Assembly: GCF_947498635.1 (NCBI RefSeq)
Contig: NZ_CANMKV010000006.1
Coordinates: forward strand, 88,808-152,807
Direction of reading: 5' to 3'
Length of the DNA: 64,000 bases
Source: an uncultured Microbulbifer sp.
GTDB taxonomy: Bacteria; Pseudomonadota; Gammaproteobacteria; Pseudomonadales; Cellvibrionaceae
Positions 38,396 through 47,619 of this stretch are shown piece by piece; positions within the stretch are counted from its first letter, which is position 1, and each line of letters begins with the position of its first letter. The translations under genes and the position numbers were made by a program. Under the pieces are notes generated by a model. The model did no database searches and was not told the DNA's origin. It saw only the letters and a program-made list of their open reading frames with translations.

Positions 38396-39100
38396 GTACG
38401 CCCAGCATAGGCGTAGACTAATGGGGTGAAAGTTCCCAATACGAGGATCACCGTTTAATAGTTTCCATTACATGTTAACTACCAGTAAATGGCAATTGCA
38501 ATACCGCGAGGTCTTGTGGGGAGGAAGCCGCTAGTAATACTAGGAGCTGGCGAACAGAAACATCTCATAAGAGTTAGCCTGGAGGCGAGGTGGCCAGGGG
38601 CACCGAAGACGGGTGATCTAGCGGGTAGAGTCAGTTATGTAGTTGTGTAGTGAAAGTTCACGTTCTTATCTGGGGAGGACTGTTTAGATTGCTGCTGTGA
38701 GGCTGTCAGCGTGGCCGCTGACTCATAAGTTGGCCCAACCCGCTAGCCACCATCACGGGGATAGAAAAAATGGTGGAACACCTCAGCGGCTCGGTCAGTA
38801 ATGGCCGCGGTGACTAAACAGAAGTCAGTCGACGGTATAGTAGCTAAATGCCAATATTAATACCTTGGACATGGTGAAGGCCTGAACCTAAATCCACGAG
38901 TTAAAAGGAAAGGCTAGACCACCGATCTGTTTCCAGTTGGATAAAGTTGAGGTGGCGCACTGCCATGACATTCAACTAAAGTGAAGAGCTACTCGACACT
39001 ATCGTTGGGTAGAGATTCATTGCGGATAGGGAACCGCCCATTGCGGTCCCGCACGATGGGGGTGTGGGGGCCGGTAGCTAGAAACTACCGGCTACCCGAT
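38396..39100 (+). mobile_element. Group II intron-like element I15
   Basis: 705 bp copy starting GTACGCCCAG. A two-base loss affects the 3' strand of domain V (GATGGGGGTG). The domain VI hairpin and end are intact. Confidence 0.8.
38467..38495 (-). promoter_or_regulatory. Antisense promoter-like site in I15
   Basis: Minus strand TTGCCA-17 bp-TGTAAT, directed at the zinc-finger/HNH-like gene (38287). Confidence 0.45.
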
Positions 39101-39745
39101 TTATAGCTTTATCACAAATTTGTCAGACTCTAGCTTCTTCGAGACAAGGTCAAAAACTTTGTAGCGAAGTTCATCTGACACTTGAACAAGCAAGCCCAAC
39201 GTCTGTTTATCTGAGAAATACTCGTACTGGATGATTTTGTTTAATCCAGTATCAAGGCACTCAAGGGTTGTTCCATCGGTGGCGCTGACACAAGCGCTTA
39301 CCCCTTCAGATTTAGGGCTAATCTCCACATATATGTAGTCGGATGTCGATTCATTTGTTTGATCATCATATGTTTTAAGAATGCGATGATTAATAATTTG
39401 AGAGTTATTGTCCGGAAGTAACCATGTAGGTTCCTCTCCGATTTGACTTAAGAAAAGTAGGTTTCGAAGGGTTCGGCTATATCCCCCAGACTTTAAAACG
39501 CCGTCACGCTTTGAATAGACACGTATATACTGGATTCCTTTGTCTCGAATTGTTTCTACATCTGAAAGCTCGATTATTTCTTTAGTTTCTTTGTCAGGAG
39601 TTGCGATTTCTATCGTATTTCTCCTTGTGTTTTTCGTTATCTCTTGAAAGATAAAAAAAACCCCAATTAATGAAGTAATCAATAAGAGTAGAAAGAGTAT
39701 TGAATTAACTCTGTTGATTGTTAGAAATATCTTATTATTTTCCAT
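39101..39745 (-). CDS. Cassette: single-pass membrane-anchored protein
   Basis: This 214-residue protein has an N-terminal membrane helix (residues about 13-33), then a soluble, probably extracytoplasmic, beta-rich domain. No family is recognised. AAGGA precedes the ATG. The TAA stop abuts I15. Confidence 0.6.
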   Translation of the reverse strand: MENNKIFLTINRVNSILFLLLLITSLIGVFFIFQEITKNTRRNTIEIATPDKETKEIIELSDVETIRDKGIQYIRVYSKRDGVLKSGGYSRTLRNLLFLSQIGEEPTWLLPDNNSQIINHRILKTYDDQTNESTSDYIYVEISPKSEGVSACVSATDGTTLECLDTGLNKIIQYEYFSDKQTLGLLVQVSDELRYKVFDLVSKKLESDKFVIKL

Positions 39746-39757
39746 ATCTATCCTTGG

Positions 39758-39844
39758 TTATAACGACTACAAAAGGGATGGCTGAAGCGTAGCGTAGGCC
39801 GTCTTGCGAAGGGCCAAAGTCCCGCAGCAACCTGCTTTTACTTG
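39758..39844 (-). other. attC-like site interrupted by I16
   Basis: TTATAACGAC ... TTTACTTG with imperfect inner pairing (AGGCCG, GGGCC blocks). It continues as TTATAAG at 40546. Confidence 0.5.
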
Positions 39845-40545
39845 GTACGCCCAGCATGGACGCGGACTAGTGGGTAAAAGCCCCCTGTAGGAAGATCACC
39901 ATTTAATGGGCTCCATTAAATGCTAACTACTAGCGAATGGCAACTGTAACACCGGGAGGTCTTGTGGGGAGGAAGCCGCAAGCAAAACTACGAGCTGATG
40001 AACAGAAATATCCTATAAGGATTAGTCTGGGGGCGAGGTGGCCAAGGGCACGGAAGCTGGTTGATCTAACGTGTAGAGTCAATGATGCAGTTGTGTAGTG
40101 AACGTTCACGTTCTTATCTGGGGAGATCTGTTTAGCTTGCTCCTGTGAAGCTGTCAGCGTGGCCGTTGACTTATAAGTAGGCCCAGCCCGCTAGCCACCA
40201 TCGTGGGGTAAACAAAAGTGGTGGGGCATAGCAGCGCTTCGGTCAGAAATGCCAAGGTGATTAAACAGAAGTCAGCCGACGGCATAGTAGACAAATGCCA
40301 AGATTAGTATCTTGGAAATGGTAAAGGCCTGAACCCAAAATCCACGAGTTAACAGACAGGCCTAGCCTGCCGGTAGGTTTCCAGTCGGATAAAGCTGAGG
40401 TAGCGCACTGCCATGACATTCACCTCAAATGAATAGCTACTCGACACTATAGTGGGTTATAGATTCATTACGAATAGGGAACCGCCCATTGCGGACCCGC
40501 ACGATGGAGGGAGGGCCAGTAGCTAGAAACTACCGGCTACCCGAT
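39845..40545 (+). mobile_element. Group II intron-like element I16 (rightmost copy)
   Basis: 701 bp copy starting GTACGCCCAG. The 3' strand of domain V is shortened (GATGGAGGGAGGGCC), so it is probably impaired. The domain VI hairpin and TACCCGAT end are intact. Confidence 0.8.
39915..39943 (-). promoter_or_regulatory. Antisense promoter-like site in I16
   Basis: Minus strand TTGCCA-17 bp-TTTAAT, directed at the membrane-anchored protein gene (39745). Confidence 0.5.
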
Positions 40546-40944
40546 TTATAAGATTTTACCTAAACAGAACCCTATCAAAATCAGACCAAAGAGAAACAAA
40601 TAATGTTTGTGTCTAAAATTTGTTAGAAGCCATTTTACATTCATTTCTGGCGCAGAATATTTGTAGTGTCTCGTTACTCTATGTTCATTTTGACTTGCAT
40701 ATACACATAGTTCAATTACTAGCAACAATGAAGAAACGGCAACTACAAAGAAAATGAGAAGAGATATCCCAATCCAACCGTGTTCTTGAGGTAACCCTTT
40801 AAATAAAAGAGGTACTAGTTTTGGAGCCTGCCAAAATATTGCTAATGCTGATGTCGGTATAGCCCAAAACAGTAGTCTGGCGCGAGATGTTGGAAATAGC
40901 TTGTCAATACCTCTGACTTTCTCTTCTGTACCTGACATAGTCAT
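40546..40944 (-). CDS. Cassette: three-helix membrane protein
   Basis: This 132-residue protein has hydrophobic helices near residues 24-50, 57-82 and 112-130. No family is recognised. GAGAAG precedes the ATG. The TAA stop directly follows intron I16. It is the last cassette before the csrA-like gene and has no intron on its upstream side. Confidence 0.6.
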   Translation of the reverse strand: MTMSGTEEKVRGIDKLFPTSRARLLFWAIPTSALAIFWQAPKLVPLLFKGLPQEHGWIGISLLIFFVVAVSSLLLVIELCVYASQNEHRVTRHYKYSAPEMNVKWLLTNFRHKHYLFLFGLILIGFCLGKIL

Positions 40945-40962
40945 AGCTTCTTCTCTGATTGC

Positions 40963-41095
40963 TTATAACGGTGTATTCAAAAGCAGCCGCATAATATCCT
41001 GATATTTTGTTGCTTTTGATCACAGGCGTAAACTACTCAAATCAACAAGATAACGTTCTATTACTGTGGATATGTGCGGCTGCTTTTGATCTTCG
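40963..41095 (-). other. Long attC-like palindrome without an intron
   Basis: TTATAACGG, then the arm AAAAGCAGCCGCATA (40979-40993) pairing with TATGTGCGGCTGCTTTT (41071-41087), separated by about 77 bp. The first site on the right with no element inserted. Confidence 0.6.
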
Positions 41096-41760
41096 AAATA
41101 GAGAGCACATAAAAACAACAGGATGCACATAAAAGCAGCAAGATGAAGCCTCTAGGGATGACTATTGATTCTGGGTTCCAAACTGAAAAGCAGTAATGAA
41201 TACCAGTCTTAACGACCATTTTTATACGCAACTGAAATTTATAAAAGCGTGAGCAGCGAAAAATATAGGCACAAAAATAATCTTATTGGATTTTATTCAG
41301 TTTGTTTTGGTGTCAAAGCTGCGTAAAATCGGTGGATATTTATCGGTATTTGGGTCGTTATTGAACAGTCTTCTAAAGGCCGATGACCAAAGCGATTCGA
41401 GAGAATCAAGAATTTTCTAAAAGAACTATTCCCTCAAAGGAGAACGGTAGCGTGATGTAAAAGTAAGCAAAAGGCGCTGACCCAAGGTGGTGGAACACCT
41501 AGGGCCAGCTAACCAAATTGATACTATGACTATCAAAATGGCTATATGGATCATACGCTAGAAACCCGCTCGTCTTCAATAAAGTGGAGTCCATTCAGCA
41601 GTTTGGGGCATGTTCCCTGGCTCTGGAAGCGTTGCGTCTGCCTTTTCTACCTCTATGCCTACCGTTCTCGCGCTCCACCTGATACTTCCTTAAAAGTTAC
41701 TTTCAAATCCTTCCATTAAGGGAGGTCTACGCATGGTTTGAGTATTCATAGGAAGCAATT
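41096..41760. other. Non-coding stretch before the csrA-like gene
   Basis: 665 bp with no gene that I can support on either strand. It should hold the promoter and leader of the csrA-like gene. No intron copy is present. Confidence 0.4.
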
Positions 41761-41949
41761 ATGTTGATCTTAAAGCGCCGGACGGGTGAAAACTTACGGA
41801 TTGGAGCGAACGTCTCAATCACGGTATTGGAAGTTAAGGGTAACCAAGTAAAGATAGGCATACGTGCCCCCAAATCTCTACCTGTTCACCGTGAGGAAAT
41901 CTATAGACGTGTCCAAAAGGAGATGGTGTTGGAGGGGGGCGTTGGTTGA
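41761..41949 (+). CDS. CsrA/RsmA-family translational regulator
   Basis: This 62-residue RNA-binding protein matches CsrA over its whole length ([41 protein letters not shown]), including the conserved Leu4/Arg6 and Arg44-type contacts. It binds GGA motifs in mRNA leaders. AGGAAG precedes the ATG. It is on the plus strand between cassettes, away from the usual alaS neighbourhood, so it is probably an extra paralogue rather than the housekeeping csrA. Confidence 0.93.
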   Translation: MLILKRRTGENLRIGANVSITVLEVKGNQVKIGIRAPKSLPVHREEIYRRVQKEMVLEGGVG

Positions 41950-41954
41950 GATTA

Positions 41955-42053
41955 TGGAGCGCCGCGAAGCAGCGGCGCGCGCAAAACGTGCACAAGATAA
42001 GCTGTCCCGCGGAGGGCCGAAGGCTCGTAGCATCCTGCCCGGCTTTGTTAAAT
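41955..42053 (-). other. Candidate attC without an intron
   Basis: A palindromic, GC-rich stretch ends GGCTTTG|TTAAAT; GTTAAAT fits GTTRRRY exactly and directly precedes the next gene's stop complement. The YTTG|TTA target (42047/42048) is empty. Confidence 0.45.
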
Positions 42054-42722
42054 TCAGCTAAACTTGATGACTGATAACAGGTTCTTATTTCTATCTCTGA
42101 ACTTTATTCGAATGGGCTTTTGCTTGCATTTTGGCTGATCAAAAAACAAACCATGCAACCGAATACCATACAGTTCAACTTGCATGCCTACTATCTGTTC
42201 CTGGCTTTCCAGCGGAGCTACAGAGATAACCTCTTTAACCTGAAAGTCTTCTTTAATAGACATGGATATCTTTAGATCTAAATAATCATTAATTTTCTTG
42301 CCAGAGAAAACAAGTGCTGCCAGAACATCTTTGTCAAGGGCAGACTCATAACTAAAAAAGTCAATTATTCCCAAATATGTTTTTAAGTACCATCGATAGA
42401 ACCTATCCGTATCTATATGCTTGGTGTGGATAGACTGTCTTTTCTTGGCACTATCACCATATTTAAACGACCTATCGTGGCAGTATTTTAAGGCCATCCC
42501 GAAATTGATGGCCTCATCATCATAGATTGAAAGTGAAGAGTTATGTCTTTGGCACAAACAATTTCGAGTTAATGATTTTTTAGCAACTATTTTACTCTGC
42601 CCGCCAAAAAACGGGGCGTTATACACGTGGATCATCTTCTCGCTAAACAAGCCTTTCGTAATGTAGTGTTCGCTAGATTGCGTCGTGCAACACGCAGAAA
42701 CGTTATTTGCCCAGCACTTCAT
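42054..42722 (-). CDS. Cassette-like: cysteine-rich, HNH-like uncharacterised protein
   Basis: This 222-residue protein has an N-terminal arrangement (MKCWANN ... CC ... SEHYITKGLF, then CLCQRHNSSLS) that resembles the CxxC/EH-I pattern of the zinc-finger protein at 37412-38287. The rest is not recognised. The stop directly follows an attC-like GTTAAAT, so it belongs to the array. Confidence 0.55.
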   Translation of the reverse strand: MKCWANNVSACCTTQSSEHYITKGLFSEKMIHVYNAPFFGGQSKIVAKKSLTRNCLCQRHNSSLSIYDDEAINFGMALKYCHDRSFKYGDSAKKRQSIHTKHIDTDRFYRWYLKTYLGIIDFFSYESALDKDVLAALVFSGKKINDYLDLKISMSIKEDFQVKEVISVAPLESQEQIVGMQVELYGIRLHGLFFDQPKCKQKPIRIKFRDRNKNLLSVIKFS

Positions 42723-43280
42723 GCTTTACTCGAATTTAACATTTATATAGTAATCATTATGAGCACTATTATCATGATTACCACCCTGGAATCAATCTAC
42801 CGAAGAAATGTGTAAAACCTTGAGGGATCAATAAATTACCTACAAGCTTGAACTCTTGTTCCAAATGCAAAAATGAACACTTTACTCTCTATCCCCAGTG
42901 AATAGTCTTTCTCTAACTCACTGTTAGACGGAAAGCTTCAATCAATCAGAATCCTTATAAAAAATAACAGCCAACAAGCCGATTGAAAATCATGTTGATT
43001 TCTTATCAGGTACTTAGGAGGGTTGAAAAATTGAGCGGTGCTTGAAGCGTTTCATCGCGCTTTAGGTGTATACCACTTCGGTTAAGCTGATTTTGGAGCT
43101 GATAAACCCATAAGCGAAGCAGGTACATTGCGCACCTACTCGGGCTCTGAAGTTGATAGAAAATCGGAAGGCACTAGGGCTAGAAGGGGTTGTTTGATTT
43201 ATATCAAAAAAAAGAAAAGGGGGCAGAGCCCCCTTTTTTAAATCAGATCCGCTCTTTATCGGAGCGGATTATCAGAATCG
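42723..43280. other. Non-coding stretch between the array and valS
   Basis: 558 bp with no gene I can support. The right part holds the valS terminator (43212-43240). A GC-richer segment near 43035-43200 might be an old gene fragment, but I could not identify it. Confidence 0.4.
43212..43240 (-). terminator. Bidirectional terminator downstream of valS
   Basis: The stem AAAGGGGGC/GCCCCCTTT with loop AGA is flanked by A-run and T-run, so it works in both directions. It lies about 40 bp after the valS stop. Confidence 0.85.
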
Positions 43281-46055
43281 TTAGAGATTGCTGATTTCTT
43301 CTAGCTGTTGTTGCAGACGTTCTTGGGCACCTTTCATTTCCGCGAGTTTGTCCTTTTCCTTGGCAACAACGGCTTCGGGGGCTTTGTCCACAAACTTGGG
43401 ATTGTTGAGCTTGCCTTCAACTCGTGCGAGTTCTTTGGACAGTTTATCAATCTCTTTTTGTAGACGGGCGCTCTCGGCTTTAACGTCGATTAGGCCGGCC
43501 ATGGGTACCAGCAATTCCATATCGCCTACCAGGGCCGTGGCAGAGGCTGGTGCAGCTTCTCCACTTTCCAGCCAGGTGATTTCTTCGAGGCTCGCCAGTT
43601 TGATCAGCAGGCTACGGGCTTGCTCCAGCAGTTCTTGGTCACGGCTGGAACCGCCGCGCAGGATCAGTGGGATTTTCTTCGCTGGGGAAATATTCATTTC
43701 ACCGCGGATATTACGCACCCCTTCGATCACCTGCTTCAACCAGGCAATGGCCGCTTCCGCCTCTTCATCGACTTTGTTGGCGTTGGGCTCTGGGTAGTGC
43801 TGCAACATAATGGTTTCGCCCTCGGCGCCGGCCAGGGTTTTTACGCGCTGCCAGATTTCCTCGGTGATGTAGGGCATCAGTGGGTGTACAAGGCGCAGAA
43901 TCGTTTCCAATACGCGGATCAGGGTGCGACGGGTTCCCTTCTTCACCGCGTCGGAAGCGTTGTCGTCCCACAGTACCGGCTTGGACAGTTCCAGGTACCA
44001 GCTGCAGTACTCGCTCCAGATAAAGTCGTACAACGCTTGGGAGGCGAGGTCAAAGCGGTAGCTGTCCATCGCCTCACGCACAGTAATTTCGGTGCGTTGC
44101 AGCTGAGAAATAATCCAGCGGTCGGCAACGGTTAGTTCAAAGTCACTGCTGTTGTCCTGGCCGCAATCGTGTCCTTCACAGTTTTGCAGCACATAGCGGG
44201 AGGCATTCCAAATTTTGTTACAGAAGTTGCGGAAGCCCTCAATGCGTCCGACATCAAACTTGATGTCGCGGCCGGTAGAGGCGAGAGAGTAGAAGGTGTA
44301 ACGCAGGGCGTCAGTGCCGTAGGACTCGATGCCTTCGGGGAATTCCTTGCGGGTTTGTTTCTCAATTTTCTCCTGCAGGTGCGGTTGCATCATGCCGGTA
44401 GTGCGCTTCTGCACCAAGCTTTCCAGGTCGATACCGTCGATCAGGTCGATGGGGTCCAGCACGTTGCCCTTCGACTTGGACATCTTTTGGCCGTGGCTAT
44501 CGCGCACCAGACCGTGAACATACACGGTGCTAAACGGTACTTCCTTCTTGAAGTAGAGGGTTAGCATCATCATGCGTGCAACCCAGAAGAAAATAATATC
44601 GAAGCCGGTGACCAGTACGGAGCTGGGGTGGAAGGCTTTCAGTGCTTCGGTATCTTCTGGCCAGCCCAGGGTGCCGAAGGTCCACAGGCCGGAGGAGAAC
44701 CAGGTGTCGAGTACGTCGTCATCCTGACGCAGGTTGATGTCAGATCCCAGGTTGTGCTTCTCGCGCACTTCCTCTTCACTGCGGCCCACGTACACTTTAC
44801 CGTCCTTATCGTACCAGGCGGGGATGCGGTGTCCCCACCACAGCTGGCGGGAAATACACCAGTCCTGGATATCGCGCATCCAGGAGAAGTACATATTTTC
44901 GTAGTTTTTTGGTACAAAATTGACGCTGCCGTTTTCTACGGCGGCGATGGCTTCATCGGCCAGAGGTTGGGTTTTTACATACCACTGGTCGGTAAGCCAG
45001 GGCTCGATCACGGCGCCGGAGCGGTCCCCGTGGGGTACCTTGAGGGTGTGGGGCTCTACTTTTTCCAGCAGGCCGAGGGCGTCCAGGTCATCGACAATTT
45101 GGGTGCGCGCGGCAAAGCGCTCCATGCCCCGGTATTTTTCTGGTACTGCGTCGTTCAGGTTGGCGTCGGCATCGAGAATATTAATCATCTCGAGATTGTG
45201 ACGCTGTCCCATTTCGTAGTCGTTAAAGTCGTGTGCCGGAGTGATTTTTACACAACCGGTGCCGAATTCGCGATCGACATAATCGTCGGCGATGATGGGG
45301 ATTTCACGGTCGGTCAGAGGCAACTTGATGGTTTTGCCGATGAGCTTTTTGTAGCGCTCGTCTTCGGGGTGTACCGCTACAGCGGTGTCGCCGAGCATGG
45401 TTTCCGGGCGGGTGGTGGCCACCACCAAATGGCCGGAGCCATCGGAAAGCGGGTAGCGGAAGTGCCACAGGTGGCCCTGCTTTTCTTCATTGAGCACTTC
45501 CAGGTCGGAAATGGCTGTATGGAACTTGGGGTCCCAATTGACCAGGCGCTTACCGCGATAGATCAGGCCGTCTTCATACAGTTTGACAAAGACTTCCTGG
45601 ACCGCTTTGTAGAAGCCGTCGTCCATGGTGAAACGCTCGCGGGACCAGTCGGGACTGGCGCCGAGTCGGCGCAACTGGCGGGTGATGGTGCCGCCGGATT
45701 TTTCTTTCCACTCCCACACTTTTTCAATGAACTTGTCACGGCCCAGGTCGTGGCGGGAGACTCCCTCTGCCGCCAGTAATCTTTCTACAACCATTTGCGT
45801 GGCGATACCGGCATGGTCGGTGCCCACTTGCCACAGGGTGTTGTCCCCCTGCATGCGGTGGTAGCGGATCAGGGCATCCATGATGGACTCCTGGAAACCG
45901 TGCCCCATATGCAGACTGCCGGTGACGTTTGGCGGTGGGATCATAATGGAGTAGGGCTTGGCTTCTGTGTCGCCGGAAGGCTTAAAGTAGCCGCTCTCCT
46001 CCCAGGTCTTGTACCACTGCTGTTCTATGGCGTTGGGCTGGTATGTTTTGTCCAT
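43281..46055 (-). CDS. valS: Valyl-tRNA synthetase
   Basis: This 924-residue class I aminoacyl-tRNA synthetase charges tRNA-Val. The HIGH-type motif is [14 protein letters not shown], the KMSKS motif is [14 protein letters not shown], and the C-terminal coiled coil is [20 protein letters not shown]. The start at 46055 ([15 protein letters not shown]) matches the family; the frame extends to 46097. It is the last gene of the pepA-holC-valS group. A degraded partial copy lies at 16089-17018. Confidence 0.98.
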   Translation of the reverse strand: MDKTYQPNAIEQQWYKTWEESGYFKPSGDTEAKPYSIMIPPPNVTGSLHMGHGFQESIMDALIRYHRMQGDNTLWQVGTDHAGIATQMVVERLLAAEGVSRHDLGRDKFIEKVWEWKEKSGGTITRQLRRLGASPDWSRERFTMDDGFYKAVQEVFVKLYEDGLIYRGKRLVNWDPKFHTAISDLEVLNEEKQGHLWHFRYPLSDGSGHLVVATTRPETMLGDTAVAVHPEDERYKKLIGKTIKLPLTDREIPIIADDYVDREFGTGCVKITPAHDFNDYEMGQRHNLEMINILDADANLNDAVPEKYRGMERFAARTQIVDDLDALGLLEKVEPHTLKVPHGDRSGAVIEPWLTDQWYVKTQPLADEAIAAVENGSVNFVPKNYENMYFSWMRDIQDWCISRQLWWGHRIPAWYDKDGKVYVGRSEEEVREKHNLGSDINLRQDDDVLDTWFSSGLWTFGTLGWPEDTEALKAFHPSSVLVTGFDIIFFWVARMMMLTLYFKKEVPFSTVYVHGLVRDSHGQKMSKSKGNVLDPIDLIDGIDLESLVQKRTTGMMQPHLQEKIEKQTRKEFPEGIESYGTDALRYTFYSLASTGRDIKFDVGRIEGFRNFCNKIWNASRYVLQNCEGHDCGQDNSSDFELTVADRWIISQLQRTEITVREAMDSYRFDLASQALYDFIWSEYCSWYLELSKPVLWDDNASDAVKKGTRRTLIRVLETILRLVHPLMPYITEEIWQRVKTLAGAEGETIMLQHYPEPNANKVDEEAEAAIAWLKQVIEGVRNIRGEMNISPAKKIPLILRGGSSRDQELLEQARSLLIKLASLEEITWLESGEAAPASATALVGDMELLVPMAGLIDVKAESARLQKEIDKLSKELARVEGKLNNPKFVDKAPEAVVAKEKDKLAEMKGAQERLQQQLEEISNL

Positions 46056-46202
46056 GCGGGTGGGAAACCTTGTGTTGACTGACTGCGGGCGCAGCATTTT
46101 GGCTCAGGGTAGCCTGGCGATTGCTTTGTCTGCGCGGAAAAGGCGGCAATTATACCGTTGGGAATATGGTGGGCAAAAGGCGGGTTTGGGGCTAAATCGC
46201 AA

Positions 46203-47084
46203 TCAGTCCCAGATCTCCAGGCCGTCGACGACTTTTTCAATCTGCGCGCGCAGCTTTCGTTCCAGCGGTGGGAGCTGTTGTGCCACCAATTCTTCGATCA
46301 GGGCATCTCGCTGGCGTTCTTTCTCCGAGGGCTCCAGTTTCTCAGCGGGGCCTTCCCGCTCCGCCAGGGCCTGCGCCATCACCAGTGCCTGGGTGCGGGT
46401 GCCGGCACTGGTAGCGTCGATGGCCTCGGGCTTGTCTGGGACTTGCTTTTCGCTCGCGGGGATACGGCCGCCGGTTAAGCGTGAGCGTATGTGGGCTGGC
46501 AAAAAGGGATTCTCGGGAGCAGGTTTGGCGCTCTCCTGGGAGGCCGCTTCGGCGGAGGCGGCATCTTGTTCAGTTTGCCCATTGGTCGACTGGGGGGCAC
46601 TCTCCGGATGCTGATCGTCTTCAATAGATGGGTTGCCGGAGGGAGCTTGTGCCTGGGGCTTTTCTGCTTCACTCGAGAGGTTTTGCAGGGGGCGCAATAG
46701 AGCCAGGTCTGATTCCGCCAGCTGAACATCGCGATTCTCGGGAAGCTGCTCATCAATCGGGGCGAATAAAATCGGTAGATCTGTCTGTTCTAGAGGCACT
46801 TCTTCCTCAACCCCTTTTTCCACGGCCTCTTCCTTCACCGAGGGGAGAGATGCCTCGGAGCCAGCCTGTAGCTGTGGCTCAGCGGAAAGAAAAGCCATAT
46901 CTGCAGGAGAGGTCGGTTTTTGTACTTGCGGCTTGGCCGAGCCGGCTATCTGATTGAGCAGGGGGATTTCCTCGAGGTCATCACTGTTGAGGAGATCGTG
47001 CAGTGAATTCAGCTCATCGAGAAGTTCGCTGGACTGCTTGCGAGGTTGTCCGCGTTGCTTGTGCTTGTTCTTTCGACCGGACAT
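46203..47084 (-). CDS. Low-complexity acidic protein between holC and valS
   Basis: This 293-residue hydrophilic protein has a basic start (MSGRKNKHKQRGQPRK), a long Glu/Pro/Ala-rich disordered middle, and a conserved-looking helical end (LIEELVAQQLPPLERKLRAQIE). Similar uncharacterised genes sit between holC and valS in pseudomonads. Function unknown. Confidence 0.75.
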   Translation of the reverse strand: MSGRKNKHKQRGQPRKQSSELLDELNSLHDLLNSDDLEEIPLLNQIAGSAKPQVQKPTSPADMAFLSAEPQLQAGSEASLPSVKEEAVEKGVEEEVPLEQTDLPILFAPIDEQLPENRDVQLAESDLALLRPLQNLSSEAEKPQAQAPSGNPSIEDDQHPESAPQSTNGQTEQDAASAEAASQESAKPAPENPFLPAHIRSRLTGGRIPASEKQVPDKPEAIDATSAGTRTQALVMAQALAEREGPAEKLEPSEKERQRDALIEELVAQQLPPLERKLRAQIEKVVDGLEIWD

Positions 47085-47098
47085 GGGGTAGTCAGTGA

Positions 47099-47530
47099 TT
47101 ACAGGCTTTGGTTGATCTTATGGGATTGTAACGGATATCCGCGATCGCGAAAGTGACTAAATCGTGATCGTGAGCGCTGCAGGGAGTGGGTTTCCTGTAC
47201 AACGATTTCGGCATGGCGCTCAAAGCGGCTGAACCAGTTGGGGACTTTGCGGCAAAGGTTGATGAGTAAACCGTGGTGAACACCCGGATCCTCACCGCAG
47301 TTAACCTCAATGGCGGCTTGCTCTCCCTTTGCCTGGCTGGCGTGGGGCAGGAAACTATCCTCGCGAAAGGTCCACAGCAGTTGATCGAGCTGTTCTGCGC
47401 GCTCCTGGTTGTCGACCGCCAGCAAAACTCGTAAGCCACTGCGATAGGCCTTTTCCGCCAGGCGGCAGGCGAAGAGATCCGCTTGCTGGGCTTGGTCGGA
47501 GGCGAGGATGTAAAAATCGATTCGGGTCAT
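47099..47530 (-). CDS. holC: DNA polymerase III chi subunit
   Basis: This 143-residue chi subunit of the clamp-loader complex contacts single-strand binding protein. It shows the N-terminal IDFYILASD and the CRLAEKAYRSGLRVLLAVDN and DQLLWTFREDSFLPH segments typical of HolC. It lies between pepA and valS as in other gammaproteobacteria. Confidence 0.93.
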   Translation of the reverse strand: MTRIDFYILASDQAQQADLFACRLAEKAYRSGLRVLLAVDNQERAEQLDQLLWTFREDSFLPHASQAKGEQAAIEVNCGEDPGVHHGLLINLCRKVPNWFSRFERHAEIVVQETHSLQRSRSRFSHFRDRGYPLQSHKINQSL

Positions 47531-47551
47531 GCTGGTTTACATTTGTACTGT

Positions 47552-47583
47552 GACGACAACGGCCCACAAGGGGCCGTTTCGTC
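47552..47583 (-). terminator. Hairpin between pepA and holC
   Basis: GACGA-AACGGCCC paired with GGGCCGTTTCGTC, loop ACAAG. A strong stem, but without a clear T-run, so it may attenuate rather than end transcription. Confidence 0.5.
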
Positions 47584-47619
47584 AGCCACTCGGGGGCGGC
47601 TATTGTGCGCTCTTAGCAC

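Noticed and set aside
41864..42061. Plus-strand open frame overlapping the csrA-like gene
   Set aside because: Out-of-frame overlap with a clear CsrA homologue, ending in attC-like sequence.
44628..45779. 383-codon plus-strand open frame within valS
   Set aside because: Antisense shadow of the strongly conserved valS reading frame; no family resemblance.
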